This document shows positions 25,938-39,100 of a stretch of 64,000 bases of DNA, one piece after another. This DNA comes from Asterochloris sp. CNOR1 (Eukaryota > Chlorophyta > Trebouxiophyceae > Trebouxiales > Trebouxiaceae), in NCBI GenBank assembly GCA_963969365.1, contig OZ017757.1, positions 868,001-932,000 on the forward strand. Reading direction: 5' to 3'. The notes below the pieces were generated by a model. It did not search any database. It was given only the letters and a program-made list of their open reading frames with translations, and was not told where the DNA came from. The translations under genes and the position numbers were made by a program. Positions within the stretch are counted from its first letter, which is position 1. Each line of letters starts with the position of its first letter.

Positions 25938-27456
25938 GATGAGATATACAGGGGCTTTGACCTAAGCAGCCTTTCGAAATCTTGCAATGCCGTTTTGGCC
26001 TGCCTCAAATCTGGTGCAGAATTGATCTGTCAATGACAGTCTTGGATCCACCTGGAGGTCAAGCATGTTGCTATGCTTGGCGCCTGGCATTCGGCTTGAA
26101 GCGATGCCCACATGACACTCTGGCATTACTGACGAGAGGTCTCCAGCTGTCTATTTCATTGGAGACACAAGCTGTACACAACTTATTGTGAACACGCCGG
26201 CAGCAGTGTACCTGTCATCTACAAAGTACAGAATCTTCTGAGCTCCTGGTCGGCCAGTGCTGAGACCTGCCTCCTAGCAGTGTTGTTGTTCAGATGATAG
26301 CTTGTCTGCTGCCAGCATCTGCAATTGGCCTGCTGCCAGCATCTGCAAGTGACTTTGCTGCCTCAACAGTGGCAGTGTCACACGTGAAGGGCCCTTAGTC
26401 GCATGGTACCACGACACTGCTGCTTTCATGGACTGCTCAGCCAGGGGGAGCAGGCACATACAGCCAGGCCGCAGGATAACAGGAGGCCTGCATCACGCCC
26501 AGCGCAGCTGTTTGGTGGTGCATGTCACCTGTGCTCCTGGTCACGAGTGCATGCTTTTCCCGGTCGTCAGGGCATTTTCAAGGCTGAGCAAAGTATGACC
26601 TTGTCTGGCATTCAGTCCTTCACACATGCTTGCTGGCCTGTTCCAATCGGCCAGCAGGAGAGGGGCCCCAACATGAATGCTGGGCTGGCAAGTTATAATG
26701 CAACGAGGCACCGTTGTTTTGCACTCTGGACAGACTGTTCATGATTCTCTTCAATCCACGCTCTACATCTGTGGCCAAAGCAGCCACAGCTGCAGGCTGC
26801 TGCTGCTGGCTGCCAGACTCTCTGGTGTGCTGCCGTATACTCACTCCTTTGTTGTTGCGCACCAGGTCATTAATGAAGAATATTCCAGGGGTACAACAAC
26901 TTGCACTGAAGGAGCGGCTGCCATACCTGATTGTGCGGCAGTACATCTGTGCCTGCCATCTGTGAATGTCTGGTCAGGGCTGCACCATGACATTGCCCCA
27001 GTTGAGGTAATTTGGGTGGCTGACAGGGTCAGGCCCTTGCAGCAGAAATGCCCTGCCTGAAACGTCTTGCAGTGCTGATATTAATCATTCATTCCACCAA
27101 GGACTGGGCATTTCAAGTCTACCAGCAATATACATTGATGGAGCTAGACTGGGGTGCCCACATCAGGCCTCTGCTTCTGCTGCACTCTGGAGTGGTGCTG
27201 TGTTTCTTACAGCTTGTCAAGGGCAACTTAGCAGATGTAAATGTGAAGCAAGCTAAAGTCAGCGGCAACCAAAACTCCAACAAAGGAAGGAAGGCATGCG
27301 TCCAGAGAGCATTCGGCACCATACAGATCGTCAACACTCAGCAAAACAAGACTGTATTGCCAGCCAGGGGGTTAGGACCACTCATCTCTACAGTATGTGC
27401 GTTCGCAAAACAAGGGTAAATCGACAACATCAAAGCAGTGTGGGTGGCCCCTCACA
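25938..27456. other. Intergenic stretch upstream of adenylate kinase
   Basis: About 1.5 kb holds the adenylate kinase promoter and the 3' end of the plastid membrane-protein gene. A short imperfect duplication (ctgctgccagcatctgcaa) lies at 26307-26348. Open frames in both directions show no family resemblance and no exon-like phase continuity. Confidence 0.4.
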
Positions 27457-30400
27457 TCAGTCAAGATCGCGTTCGACGTCCTTGGCGCCCTTCTTGATGT
27501 CCTTGCCCGCCTGGACAGTGATCAGCACTGCATTGAACATCGAGCAAGCCAAGCAAAACTGGGCAAACAATTTTTGGGATCTGTAAACAAGGTTGAGCAG
27601 AGTTGCCAGCACAGTCGACCCCTAAGAGCCAAGTTGCCATGCAAGCATGTCTGCTCAGAGTGAGGTCGTACCTTTTCAGCCTGTTCTGCACCTTGTCGCC
27701 GGCCTTCTCAGCCTTGTTCGTCACCTTATCCACCAAGCCCTTGCCTTCAGACTCGGCATCCTCAGCCTTGCGCTCAGCCTTTTTGCCATACTTGTCGGCC
27801 TTGTTGCCAGCCTCGTCAACCTTGTCCTCCCTGCGGGCACACAGCCTTCCTCTGGATCCACACCAGTAAGCTGTGCCAATCAGCAGCACACCCTTGCATG
27901 AGCACTGATCAACGTGAGAACCTGTCCATCAAGCACCTCTGCTCTGGGCAAACTGCATGCAGCCTGCTGCAGCAGATCACAGAGGGACGCCTCAGAAGGA
28001 GGCAGGGTGGCAAGGACATGCACCGAGTCCACAAGCCTGATTGCTGGAACAAGAATCTGACTAGCTTGACTGTGTTGAACCCACCATGATTAAAGCCTGC
28101 TCAAAATTGTCCACAAAAAGTGTGCTGACTATGACAGAGAAACTACCATGCAAGTTCCTGAGAGTGGCTGACAGTCCGCCTCGCCCCTTGTCCAGGACAT
28201 GCTGCAGGTTGTCCAAGCATTGGGCTCAGCATGGTCCCAACCACCTGGGTATCACCCTCAGCCAGGTGTGGCCCACTCAACAAGCAACTGTGCTCAGCCC
28301 CTGTCCAGGGCGCCCTTGTTCACTGACGTGCAGCAGACCCTCATGGCGACACCTACAGAGCATCCAGCAGGACAGCTCACCCCCTGTCCAGAACGTGCTT
28401 CAAGTTGTCGACGCTGCCGTCCAGAGCATCCTCAAACTTGCCAGCCACGTTTGACAGAGGGTTGGAGGCACGGTCGTCCTCGCCAGCATCCGTGTACCTG
28501 AAGACGGCGGCGGACGCAAGCTGAGTGTTGAGTTTGTGCGAAACAAAACATTGCTGAGGGCAAGGTGATACTCCCCAGGTGGCCTCGGCGGGTCACGTGC
28601 AGTGTTGCAGCACCAGCCTGGCTGGGAGGCGCAGAGCCTTGGCGGGACACAGTCAGCACAACTCTGTGGCAAGGTTGATGCAGCTTGCAGGCAGCTTGCA
28701 GGCAGCCACACAGCAGGCGCTTCAGCAAGCACATATCAATAATGCAAGGCTGCTGAGTGATAACCACAGCTGTGCAAACTGGGCAGGAGAGGGGGATCTC
28801 CATCACAGCAAGGCGTGAAAACACAAAGCAAGGCTGGGCATGCAGGGATGGAGCTTGCACAGACAAGAGCGGGACTTCACAAGCCAGCCAGGCAGCTGAG
28901 GTGCTGGACAGCAAAGCAGAACCATGCCAAGTGGTGCCAACCCCAGCATTCAGCTAGCTACATGCAGGTGCAGCACAGCCCACCTTCCAGGATTGCAGAA
29001 GCCCATGCAAAGCCCAGCAGTGGTGCACCTCAGGCTTGCCAAGCCCGACAGATTGATGGTGAGATGGGCACAACATGTAAGCCATTTCTAGAATCGTCGC
29101 GGCCTCACCCAGCCAGACAGGTCAGCGCAGCAAGGCCCAGGATGACTGTCCTGACCAGCAGAGGCTTGCTCCATGCCAGCTGCTGGCTGAACTGGTAGAC
29201 GTACAGGGTGGCTGTGAGGGCTGCCGCCCCAAAGCTGGCCACCCCCAGGTTGAGGTTCTTGAAGGTGCTGCCCCCCAGGCGGCCACGGTCAGCCGCATTC
29301 TGCAGGCCCACACACACACACATGGTCTGGTGTTGCCTCTGGGGAAGGCTGGGGCAGGACCGCTTGTGCCTGACTGGGCAGGTGGATCCTAAAGGCCAAC
29401 ATGCGATATGGGGTGCAGTGGCTGCGGCAGTTTCCGCAGCATCTGTATCAACCAACAGGGGGATGTAGGGAGGGACAGCCCTATCTCATGGGTGGAGGCC
29501 TCAATGCATGACAGTGTTGCTGCTGAGGGTGTCAGCGACCGGGCTTGGCCAAGCTTAGGTGTGTTGGGCACATGACAGAAGTGACCAACAGGGCCTGTCT
29601 GTGACAGAGTCCACTGGCAGGGACCTGGTTTACTAAGATTTGAGGTGCAACACCTGCCAAGCTGCAGAGTGACAAGACAGCAGGCTGACCTTGAGGTTGT
29701 ACAGGATGGCAGCAGAGGTCACCAGCAGGGCACCCAGTTGCCGGGTCAGAACGTTGGTGGCCTCTCCACCTGCGATGCCCACCCACTTGCTCACGGCCTG
29801 CAGAGGACTGGCTGCGTCAGCCTGGCGGCAATGCAGAGGAGACGCACTGGGATGCAGGCACTCGCACAGGATGTCTTCTGCAGCGGCTGGCATGCGGGTG
29901 AGTACTATACTAGGGTAGAATCTCATGAGTGCCAAGGCTCAGCATGCTGCGCAGCTGATGTTGTGTCCTGCTCAGCACAGGGTGAAAGCATGCATTTGGC
30001 TCAAGGTGCCACAGGAGTTGCAGCAGCTGAGTGTTGCTGGGTGCTCAGCACTCTCAGATGCTGTCCATCAGGGCAGGGCGGCAGCTGAGTACGGCATGAA
30101 GCTCCCCTGCCAGCACGGCCAACAACTCAAGGGTGCAACCCTCACCCCATAGGCTCCAAAGAGCGTCACTGCTGAGTAAAAGGAGAAGCCTGCTGTCAGG
30201 ACGGCATACATCAGACCCTGCAGGGCAAAGGCAGTCGTCAGGCCCTCCTCATATGACACCAGTCCAGCATCAGCAATGCTGCATGCAGATGTTTGTGCTT
30301 TTCAAAACAAGTCAAGGACGCTCAGGCCAGGTGCAGGCTGGTGCCGTCAGGCTTCCCATGCTCAGAGTGCATGAGCCACACGATCTCACCACCCCAGCAC

Positions 30401-33039
30401 CACACAGCATCATCAGGGAGGGAGGCAACAGCTGCATCACCATCACCAAGGCATGAACACAGCAGCCTGAGCCACATCGCCAGCAGTTGCCTAGACGACC
30501 TCGTAGGCACCGTGCCAGAAAGCATCAGGATGGTTGCCTGCACCGGCTCACCTTGCTGTTGTCCCATTTGCCAAGGTTCTTGGCGCTGTCAGCAACACCA
30601 TCAACAATGCGGCTGATGTCGAAGCCAGACACTTGGTGGTAGATGATGCCGCACACAGCCGCAGTGGCAGCAGCCACAGAGAGCACCGCCCTGCAGACGT
30701 GACAGTGTCACCTCCACATGCACCACACAGACGCAAAGCACTGTGTTGCACAGCACCGACCAGCAGAGAATGAAACAGCATGGGCTCATGTGGCACTGAC
30801 TTGTGGGGCATGGCCCATCGGCAAGCGCCTGATGCTTTTTATGGTGCCAGAGGCAGCATCTCTGGCAAGATGTCACACTGTGTGCAGTACCTGAGGGCAG
30901 CACCTGCAGTAGCAAGTCAGCCTGACACGCAGCTGAAGAGCCAGCCGGGCCGGAGCTCAAGGACCTGTGCACAATCCCATTGTCTGACAGAGCCACAGAA
31001 GTGGTCCAGTACAAGCAGAGGGGCCTTGGCATCATGAACCACTTGACTACTGCACCTGCAGCAACCACCTGCCAAAGCAGCTGGGCCTCAGACCCTGAGC
31101 TCCAGATTCAGTTTTTATTTGATCATCACCTCCAATGATGGCACGGTGCCCCACCGTGACAGCGTGATGGGCCCCCACAATCCAGCACAATGCTTGCAGC
31201 ATGCAGTCAGCTCCTGGCTGAGAGAGCTGCCCACCTCTGGTAGGCCTGCGACAGAATGTTGGGCATCTTCCAGGTGAAGATCAGCAACAGCACGCCTGAG
31301 GACACCAGCCCCAGGTTGAGGCGCTTGTATGTGTCACGGTCCAGCCTCCGAGCCTGTGCTGCTGCCTGCAAGTAGGGAAGCTGAGGGCTGACTACCAGCT
31401 GGGACACGCTGAAAGCTCTTGAAACATGTGCAAGGGCTCGACAGATTCCCAAGCCTGTGCGACTGCCTGCAGCCACACTGGGCGACGTGAGGGCTGACTG
31501 AGAGCAGGGACATGTGGAGAGCCTCTTGGAGGCCCCCACAGATGAAAAGTAAGTTGGCCCCCACAGATGAAAAGTAAGTGCTCTTCCAGGCCCTGAGCAG
31601 CTGCTGCTGCCTGCAGGACCTGTTGAAGCAGAGCGCCCGATCCTTCCCTGGAGGCAAATGCTTGTCACACAGCAGCTGCTTTCCAGGACAGCCTGCCCTG
31701 CTCGCATCAGCATATCACTTGATGCACAGAAAGGGCCCAGCACAATTCGACATTGGCAAAACAAGGCGGCACATGGCAAACCTCATGCTCGCGGTGGCAT
31801 TGGGGGATGTGGGTGCCAGCTTGCTCTGATCTAGAACCTGCAAAGCCGGGTCACGTAGCACAATGCTGCCCTTTGCTGAAGCAAACCTGTTGCTATTGCT
31901 GTGGAGTGCTGGGGTGTTCCAACAGAAAAGAGTGCAAGGCCCATGCAATGTGGACATGGGCAGCAGCCATAAATTTGCTTGCAAGCTCCTTCAGGTGTTG
32001 GGGTGTCTCACCTGAAGGGAGTAGAGGGCAGTCGCAATGGGGATGTGGGCAGCTGCCACAATCCTCTGGTTGAGCGCCAGGGCAGCCCCTGCGCCGGAGC
32101 CCAGTGTCCACTCCAGGTACTGAGGCGTGAAGAACACGCCTGCAGTCAAGTAATGTGGAAATTCAAGCTGTCAGATTGAGACATGTGGCAGGAGCTGTCG
32201 CACAGTGAGGTCTGCAGCAATGGGTCATGCTGCATTGAGACAGAGTTTGCACGCCCTAAGAGGACAACATGTTGGGCACCTGAAGCTGCGACAGGAGATG
32301 TTGTGGGCAGCTGCAGGCTGCTGCACTGCACAGGGTGCTGCTCCCTGGGGGAGTGCCTGCAATGTGCATTGGCATAACTCCATGCATCCAAAGCTCTGTG
32401 CATGAATGCTGTGGGACACGGCATTGCGCGATGGGGACACGGCTGTACGGCAGGTGGTCCTCCACAACAGAGGCCGAGGGCAATATGAGCTCACCAGCAA
32501 TGGCCGCTGCACTCCACAACAATGCCAGCACCTGGTAACCCAGCTTCTGCTGCCCCTTGTGAGCAAGGAAGCCTGCGCGCAAGTCACAGTCACAGTCAAC
32601 AGGTGCCGTTATGGCAGCATGACAGTGCAATGCTCAACTGGGTCACCTTCGGCCTCCTTCTCAACATCTCTAGCGTACACCCTGAAGGATGCGACCTGCA
32701 TGAGCATATTGGTCAAAGCAATTTCCTGGGAAGGCAAGGGGCACCTGCCATGCATGTCCTGTCTTGAAGGGCTTCCTAAAGGATACTGATACATTGCCAA
32801 TCATGTCTGACCTGCCGAGGCTTTGTCTGACGAGCCAGGAAGCTGTACTGTCCTGCTTGACCGCTCTTGAAAGCGCTTGTTGGCTTGAAGACTTGACTCC
32901 GAGGCTGCTGTGGGCCTGCAGAGGGCACAGGCTCGCAATCCACGCACTGTCCTGCCCGGTCCGAAGGGGTGTTGTTGAGGCCAGACCGAGACCCACCTCT
33001 TAGCGCCAGGCATGTGGGAGTCCTCAGGAGTGTCGACAT
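27457..33039 (-). CDS. Predicted plastid multi-pass membrane protein, LEA-like tail
   Basis: Family not recognised. Minus-strand exons are 33039-32812, 32695-32647, 32572-32495, 32139-32012, 31837-31763, 31365-31235, 30690-30552, 30217-30146, 29797-29690, 29299-29109, 28497-28381, 27830-27672 and 27580-27457, giving 532 residues. All phases agree, though the exon-5 donor is weak. The N-terminus (MSTLLRTPTCLALRGG...) looks like a chloroplast transit peptide. Hydrophobic segments occur in exon 3 (VLALLWSAAAIAGVFF), exon 6 (LVSSGVLLLIFTW), exon 8 (MYAVLTAGFSFYSAVTLFG), exon 9 (LGALLVTSAAILYN) and exon 10 (TVILGLAALTCLAG). Exon 12 is a charged, Lys/Glu/Ala-rich amphipathic stretch (KADKYGKKAERKAEDAESEG) like LEA proteins. 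The likely site is a plastid membrane; the function is unknown. Confidence 0.7.
28178..28480 (-). repeat. Decayed copies of exon 11 of the plastid protein
   Basis: The exon-11 end (ccctgtccagaacgtgctt, near 28381) has imperfect relatives at about 28185-28215 (ccttgtccaggacatgctg...gttgtccaagc) and 28300-28325 (cctgtccagggcgccctt). They lie in the adjoining intron and lack open frames. Confidence 0.45.
31531..31580. repeat. 25-bp tandem duplication
   Basis: A 25-base unit (31531-31555) is repeated immediately at 31556-31580 with one mismatch, inside an intron of the plastid protein gene. Each unit contains aaaagtaagt, which resembles a plus-strand splice donor, but no plus-strand gene is here. 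Confidence 0.85.
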
Positions 33040-33183
33040 GATTATCAGGTTTCGGGACCAGAACGATTCTGCACGGGGAGCTGTCAGCAGAGATTTGGGA
33101 ATTCTAAACACGGCTGACACTTTGCTTTCTGTGCTGCATAGCACAGTCTGCCTCTCAGTCAGGTGTCAGTGGATCGTGGAGGC
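33040..33183. promoter_or_regulatory. Compact divergent promoter, plastid protein / TAF1
   Basis: Only 144 bases separate the start codons of the minus-strand plastid protein (33039) and plus-strand TAF1 (33184). Untranslated leaders and both promoters must share this space unless one start is misassigned. Confidence 0.4.
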
Positions 33184-36100
33184 ATGTCTTCTGATGATGA
33201 GGAAGGCAACGATGCCATCGGAGCACTGCTGTTTGGGGATGTGGACGAGCTGTCCGAGGTGCCCTGGAGTCCCGTTGAGCTAGCTGAAAGGATTATGTGC
33301 AGCGTCACTGAGGCCTGTTTGCCTGGCATAGGCTCCTCATGACAAAACGCAACATAGGCTGCATGCAGCAGCCAGGCCCTGAACTGCAGCACTCTGCTGC
33401 TGCAGGGCGAACGTGAAGCCGTGGCAGGCCTTTCGGGCAAGGATGTCGGTCTTGATATGCAGGTGACAGTGCATATAGCGCTGTTGTTCAGCTGCCTGCC
33501 GTCACGCCCAACGTCAGTAACACCTCTTCCCATCTGAACAGGAGCTGCGCAATTCTGCCAAGGCACACAGCTCTGCTGGCCTCATCAAACCAGGCGAAGA
33601 TGCCATCGATTTTGAGGACTTTGATGAGATGGCCAGCGATGAGGATGAGCCACAGCAGCAGCAGCAACTAGGGGCAGTGCAGCAGCCCAGTGACACCCCT
33701 GGCCCAGCTGCACACGCCGGGTGTGCTTCTTGCCATTGGACGTCATGCTGCCTGTCGCCCCATGCTGCCACACATCAATGCCAACAGGCCTGGAGCTGCA
33801 TGTCCGACACCTTGCTCTGCATACATTTGTGCAAATGCGAGCAGGCTTCTACAGGCCGCTGCAACTGCAGGCTGGCTTGTCTCAAACAGCAGGCAGCATT
33901 GTGCATAGATGCGAAGCAACATGTAAGCCATGGTGCCTTTCGTCTTGCTGCAGGCAGCTGCATTTGCAGCACCTAACACTAGGTGCAGCATCAAAGCGCA
34001 TCCTGTAATTGAGGGCCTCTAGCATTCTGCTCTGCAGGCTGCTGCAGGCGGCTGCAAGTGCGGGGCCTGGCACAGCTGCGGATGAGGATGACTATGACAT
34101 GGAAGAGGAGGAGGAGGCTGTCCCGGCTACAGCAGCTGGCGGTTCCCAGGTCAGCTGTGCATTAGCTGCATCGATATTTGGTCATAAAAGCTGTGTGCAT
34201 GGGCGTGCACTGCACCAGTCAGCGACTGGCTGCACTGTTCAGCACACCACAAGGCTGACTGGCCTCAGTCAGCGGTGCGAGAGCTTGCAATGGACAGCTG
34301 AGCCCTGCTAGCTGTGCGCAACAGCTTGTGCTGCCTCAGCTTGGCCTGCCAAGTGGTACAGGTCTGCACGGTACCAGTCAGCAGCTGGCAGCTCGATGAA
34401 TCGTGCATGAGCTTGTATGACTGACTGCACTGCAATGCCGCCTGAGAATGGGTTGATGATGCACTCTTGTATCCAGCATCCTTAGTCCGCCATAACGCAA
34501 TACCCATTCCTGCAGACTAAGTTGATCATCAAGGTGAACCCTTCCCTGCAGGCTTCCATCATGCCGTCCTCTCAGGTGCCCCTGCTGCTCCCCAGCAGCA
34601 GCGTGCAACCTGGGGCGGGCAATGCCCTGCAGGTGACCAGCGGGCCCCAGCAGCAGCAGCAGCAGCAAAGGCCGCTGATGTCTGCTCCAGGGCAGGCTGT
34701 TCGTGCAGTGATGCCTCACCAGCAACTGACTGCTGCACAGCTGGCGGGGCAGCATCCCAGGCCGCCCCTGGTCCTGGCGTCGCGCCCTGCCATGCCCGGC
34801 TTCCCTGTGGTGCCCTCCCAGGCTGTGCCTATGCTGGCCCGGCCAGCCGCGCCAACCCAGCAGCAGCTAATGCAGCAGCAGATCGAGCGGGCCAGGGCAG
34901 CAGGCATCCGCCTGCCAGTCATTCAGGCCACGGATGGGCGCCCCATCATGAGCTTCGCAGACATGTTCACCCCCCAGGAGCAGGCCGCAGCTCGCCGTGA
35001 GGGGCACAACGTGATGGTGTCCCGTGCACAGCGCCGCGTGCAGCGCATCGCTGGCAGGGCTGCAGTGGAGGGCGCTGGTGAGTAGCTGTGCTGTGTATCA
35101 AGGTGTTACTTTCAAGCATTGAAGCATTTGCAGGCAGGGCTGCAGCAGAGGGTGCATGAGAGCACGCCTGCTTGGTGTGTGCCCTGTTTGAGTACAGTTC
35201 TTACATACCATGTGCAGCCGGGTTGCTGGCAGGGCTGCTTTGGACGGCGCTGGTGAGCAGCTAGTATGTGTGTCAAGCTGTTGCTTTCCAGTGTCAGGGG
35301 GGGTCGCAGGCAGCGTTGCAGCAGAGGGTGCATGTGAGGAGACCTGCTTCGTTTGTGCAATGAGTGCATACTGTCCCTCTCAGACTGTGTGCAGCGCTTT
35401 CCTGGCGGGGCTGCAGTGCATGGTGCAGGTCGCACATGTGCTGGCTGTCAGGCTGCTTCCTCCCTGTCCTGGAGCACACTTCTTCTTAGTGCTGCAGGCA
35501 GGGCAGCAGAGGGTGCATGTGAGGACAGCACACTTGCTTGGCTCCTGCACTGTAGGAGTCCTAACCTTTGCGCTCAGAGCAGCGCAGCATGGCAGGGCTG
35601 CAGTGTACAAGTGTCTGTCTCTGTCAGCTGAATGCTGGGGGTCCCAGTGCAGTGGGCGCACACTCTTGGTGTGCACTGGAGCTGCCCCTGCAACGTGACA
35701 GTCACGGCCTTGACAGGCATGACTGCGCCCGCTTCGTCCACTGCAGGTGCAGCTGCTGGCAGCAGGAGCTTGAAGGTGCCCCGCTGATCTTTTGCCAAGC
35801 AATCCTCAAAAGCAGCAGAGCAAGTCCCACACTTGCCACAATGAGTCGGTTCGTTGTGATGGAGCTGCCCACTACTGCTGAAGGCATCATTGCTGGTGCC
35901 AACCTTGATCCAACTGGCAGACGGTATTCATTCTGGTGCTTGCCACTGCCTGCAGACGGCATCCATGCTGGCACCGATGATCAGGAGGATGCCCTGCATG
36001 CTGAGGATCACGATGCGCTGGAGGGCCTCACAGACAGCAGCGAGGCTGGCGACAGCGACAGCGGCATTGCTGAGACCGACAGGCAGGAGTTGAAACCTGC

Positions 36101-39100
36101 AGAGGAGAGCAGCCATCAGGCCACAGATGGAGAGGAGCAGCCAGATGGAGGGGGCGCAGCTGCAGCTGCTGGGGGCGGCCCCGCCGGCATGCCCTCAGCT
36201 AAGTCCCGCAGAAGGTGTGACCCCTATCTGCAGCCTGTGTGGCAGCTGTGCCTGATCAGGTCTGGCACCTACATGCTGGGACACTGGTACAAGTGCTAAC
36301 TCAAGGTTGTGTGTGCAACTTGTCACCTTTGCCTGGCAGCCAGGCAATGCAAAAGCTGCACATCCTGCCTTCACTCTGTGCTGCGTTTGATCTACTTTGG
36401 TATCCAAACGCTTTGCAGTTGCATGCATCCCCATGCTGTGTGTTGCCTGTCAGCTGTCCTAGCGCCTGACAGCTCTGCTTGTGACACGTGCTGCATCCTG
36501 GCAATCAGCCTTGAGTTCTGGCACTGCCTGGAAAGGAACGGTCTTTGGTGCTACAGGCAGCTCATGCCTGCCAAGCCGCTGCAAGTGCCCAGCAGCAAGG
36601 CTGCAACGGCAGCAGCTGTGCAGGCTGGCGCTGCAGAGCAGCTAGCAGAGTTTGTGGCACTGGATGATGTCGACCTGGAGGCTGTGCACCTGGTGAACTG
36701 GGAGGAGCAGATCAATTGGGCTCCTGGCAGCCCCTCGCGCAGCGCAGAGAGCACCCTCACCATCGGTGAGCTTTCCTGTGCATCAGCCACTCCCTGGCAT
36801 TTTGGCGGCCTGACATTGCTACCTCTCAGCACAGCTGCTTTGCTTTGCGACGTTGCCATCTCTGTCAGCTTGCTACACATAGCTCAGAGAGGCGCCCTTA
36901 CTGTCAGTCCCCCATTGGACTCAGACTTTGAAGGCCTGCGAGATTGGACTTATGTGGGGACAGTGGTGTCAGGTCGGTGGGGTGGACGTCGCCACACCTT
37001 GAACAGGCTAATGTAGCTGGGCTCCCCAGCCGCCACAAGCACTGATTTGTCTTCCTAGGCCCCCAAAGACACAGCTGCAGCAGACAGTTTGCTGTGTTGG
37101 CATGCAGGGACATCAGCCCTCATTGGATCGCCCACCACCATTGCCCCAACTGGGCAGCTGTCGCAGCGGGCTGCGAGGCACCCCTCGCAGTATGCAGTGT
37201 TGGAGAATCTTCCAAGGACACGGCTGTCAGGTGGGCTGCTGTTAGACATGGGTTGGGTGGCGACTCCTCCGGCTGGGCAGATGTTGTCAAGTTACTTAAA
37301 CAACCTGCCTATACCACATGACTGGCACACAAATGTTCACCTTGTGCTACAGCACCTTTGATTACCAGCTTGCATCAAGGTGGCAGAAGCAGCCGACTCT
37401 GGGCACCTGCAATGCATAAGGCACATCTCCTGCTTTGGCCACACTTGGATCAGCTTGCTGGCTGTGGTGCAGCCCTTGGCAATGCCCCTGCCGGCCACCT
37501 GCATCCTCAGATGCTGCGCTGGCATGATGATTCTGGGGCCGCTCTCGTCCAGCCAGACACAAAGGTGAGGCAGGGCTTTGGCAAGCTCGTCCAGCCCTCT
37601 GCAGGATCAGTCATGTGCAGGGCAGCGCTCTACTGTGCTCTCCTTCTGCTGCAAGGGTTGATGGCATACCTGGCCTGTGGCTCCTCTGCTCTACATGTAG
37701 GTCAGATCCCTTCTGGTCCGCTGGGAGGTCATGACACCACAAGGTTGCCATGTTTGCCTCGCAGCCTCAAATAGCAAAACTCAGTGACCCTCATATAGGC
37801 TCACCCATTGCAAGCTGCAAGGCTCAGAGGGCTGCTGCGGTGGCTGCCCTACTTCCATGGCTTTTTCCGCAACAGTCAGCAGCCGGACGTGACTACAGCC
37901 TTGATGTCCCCAGCTGTGCTACTGCAGATGCTGCCCAGGTACAACACCTCTCTGAGCAGCAATCAGTGGCTGGACAATGTGGTTTGGGAGGAGGCTGACA
38001 GGGAGGAGCACCCCGGGGAGGACCTGCTGCTGGACATGAACGATCAGGGCCTGACCTTTGAGATGCTGCGGGGCAAGGGAAACATCGCAGACTATGAGGG
38101 AGCAGCTGCAACAGTGCTTCCCCCAGCTGCCAAGGTGAGGCCGGGGCCGCAGGGGTGACCCTTGAGTGCTGCGGGGCAACTTTATTCATTTGATGTGGAA
38201 GCATCTGAGCGATGCAATAGCGTCATGGTTGAGATGGGTGGCCTGGTCGCACAGCAGGAGCTGACCTCTGAAACCCCGTCAAGAACAGCAGCAAGAGTGT
38301 TGAGAGGAGTTTGTGATCCCAATGGTGGCCCCTGGGTCCCATGAGTGATCTGGCTGGGCAGCAAGGCACCAAGATCGTGACAGGGAGCCTCTCCGACTGC
38401 ACCTGGTGGTACATCACTGAGGGCCCAGCGTCAGGCGTCATTGCTTGTCCTGGTGCCACCTTGGTGGTTGCTCCCAGGCGGTGAGCCCTGGTGAAGTTGG
38501 CTAATTGTGCTGTAGCTGTAGCTGTCACCTCCTGCTGTGGCTGCACAGCTGCGCACCCTTGATACCGTCAGGCAGCTTGCTGCAGTCTGGGGCAGGGGTG
38601 TCATGCGTGCCTGCCTGGAGCAGAAGCTCATGTTGTCCTCCTGATGTGACTATACAGCTGGAGTATCTGAAAATGCTATGGGGCAGTGGGCCACAGCACT
38701 TGCGCACAGTCGCTATGCTGCCCCTGGGTGGCAGCTGCTGCTGTACCAGGCCTCTGTGGGTGCACAGCTGGAGCAGCTGTCTTCATGACGTCCGCCATGC
38801 GCATGCATATGGCCACTGCCCTGTTGGCTCATAGGCCGCTGCTGCACACGGGTACACCCCATTGCTTGCAGTACTATCTACTGCTCTGTGCTGCGCGCCT
38901 CTTGCCCGCCAGGAATGTGCACAGCACAGCTTCTCTACCATGCACACCTCCTGGCTTGCACTGGAGGAACTCCCGTGATGCAGCAGCAATGCAGCGGCCC
39001 TGGGATCCGTTCCCCGACATCAGTCTTGAGAATTCCCTGCCCCTTATGCCTGCAGATATAGCCACAGTGCACATGTATGACCAAGGCGCTCAGCCCCTCT

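Noticed and set aside
35568-36299. 243-codon plus-strand frame across the TAF1 intron 5/exon 6 boundary
   Set aside because: Only the part from 35956 is coding, and it joins exon 5 in phase. The upstream half is intron with repeat copies.
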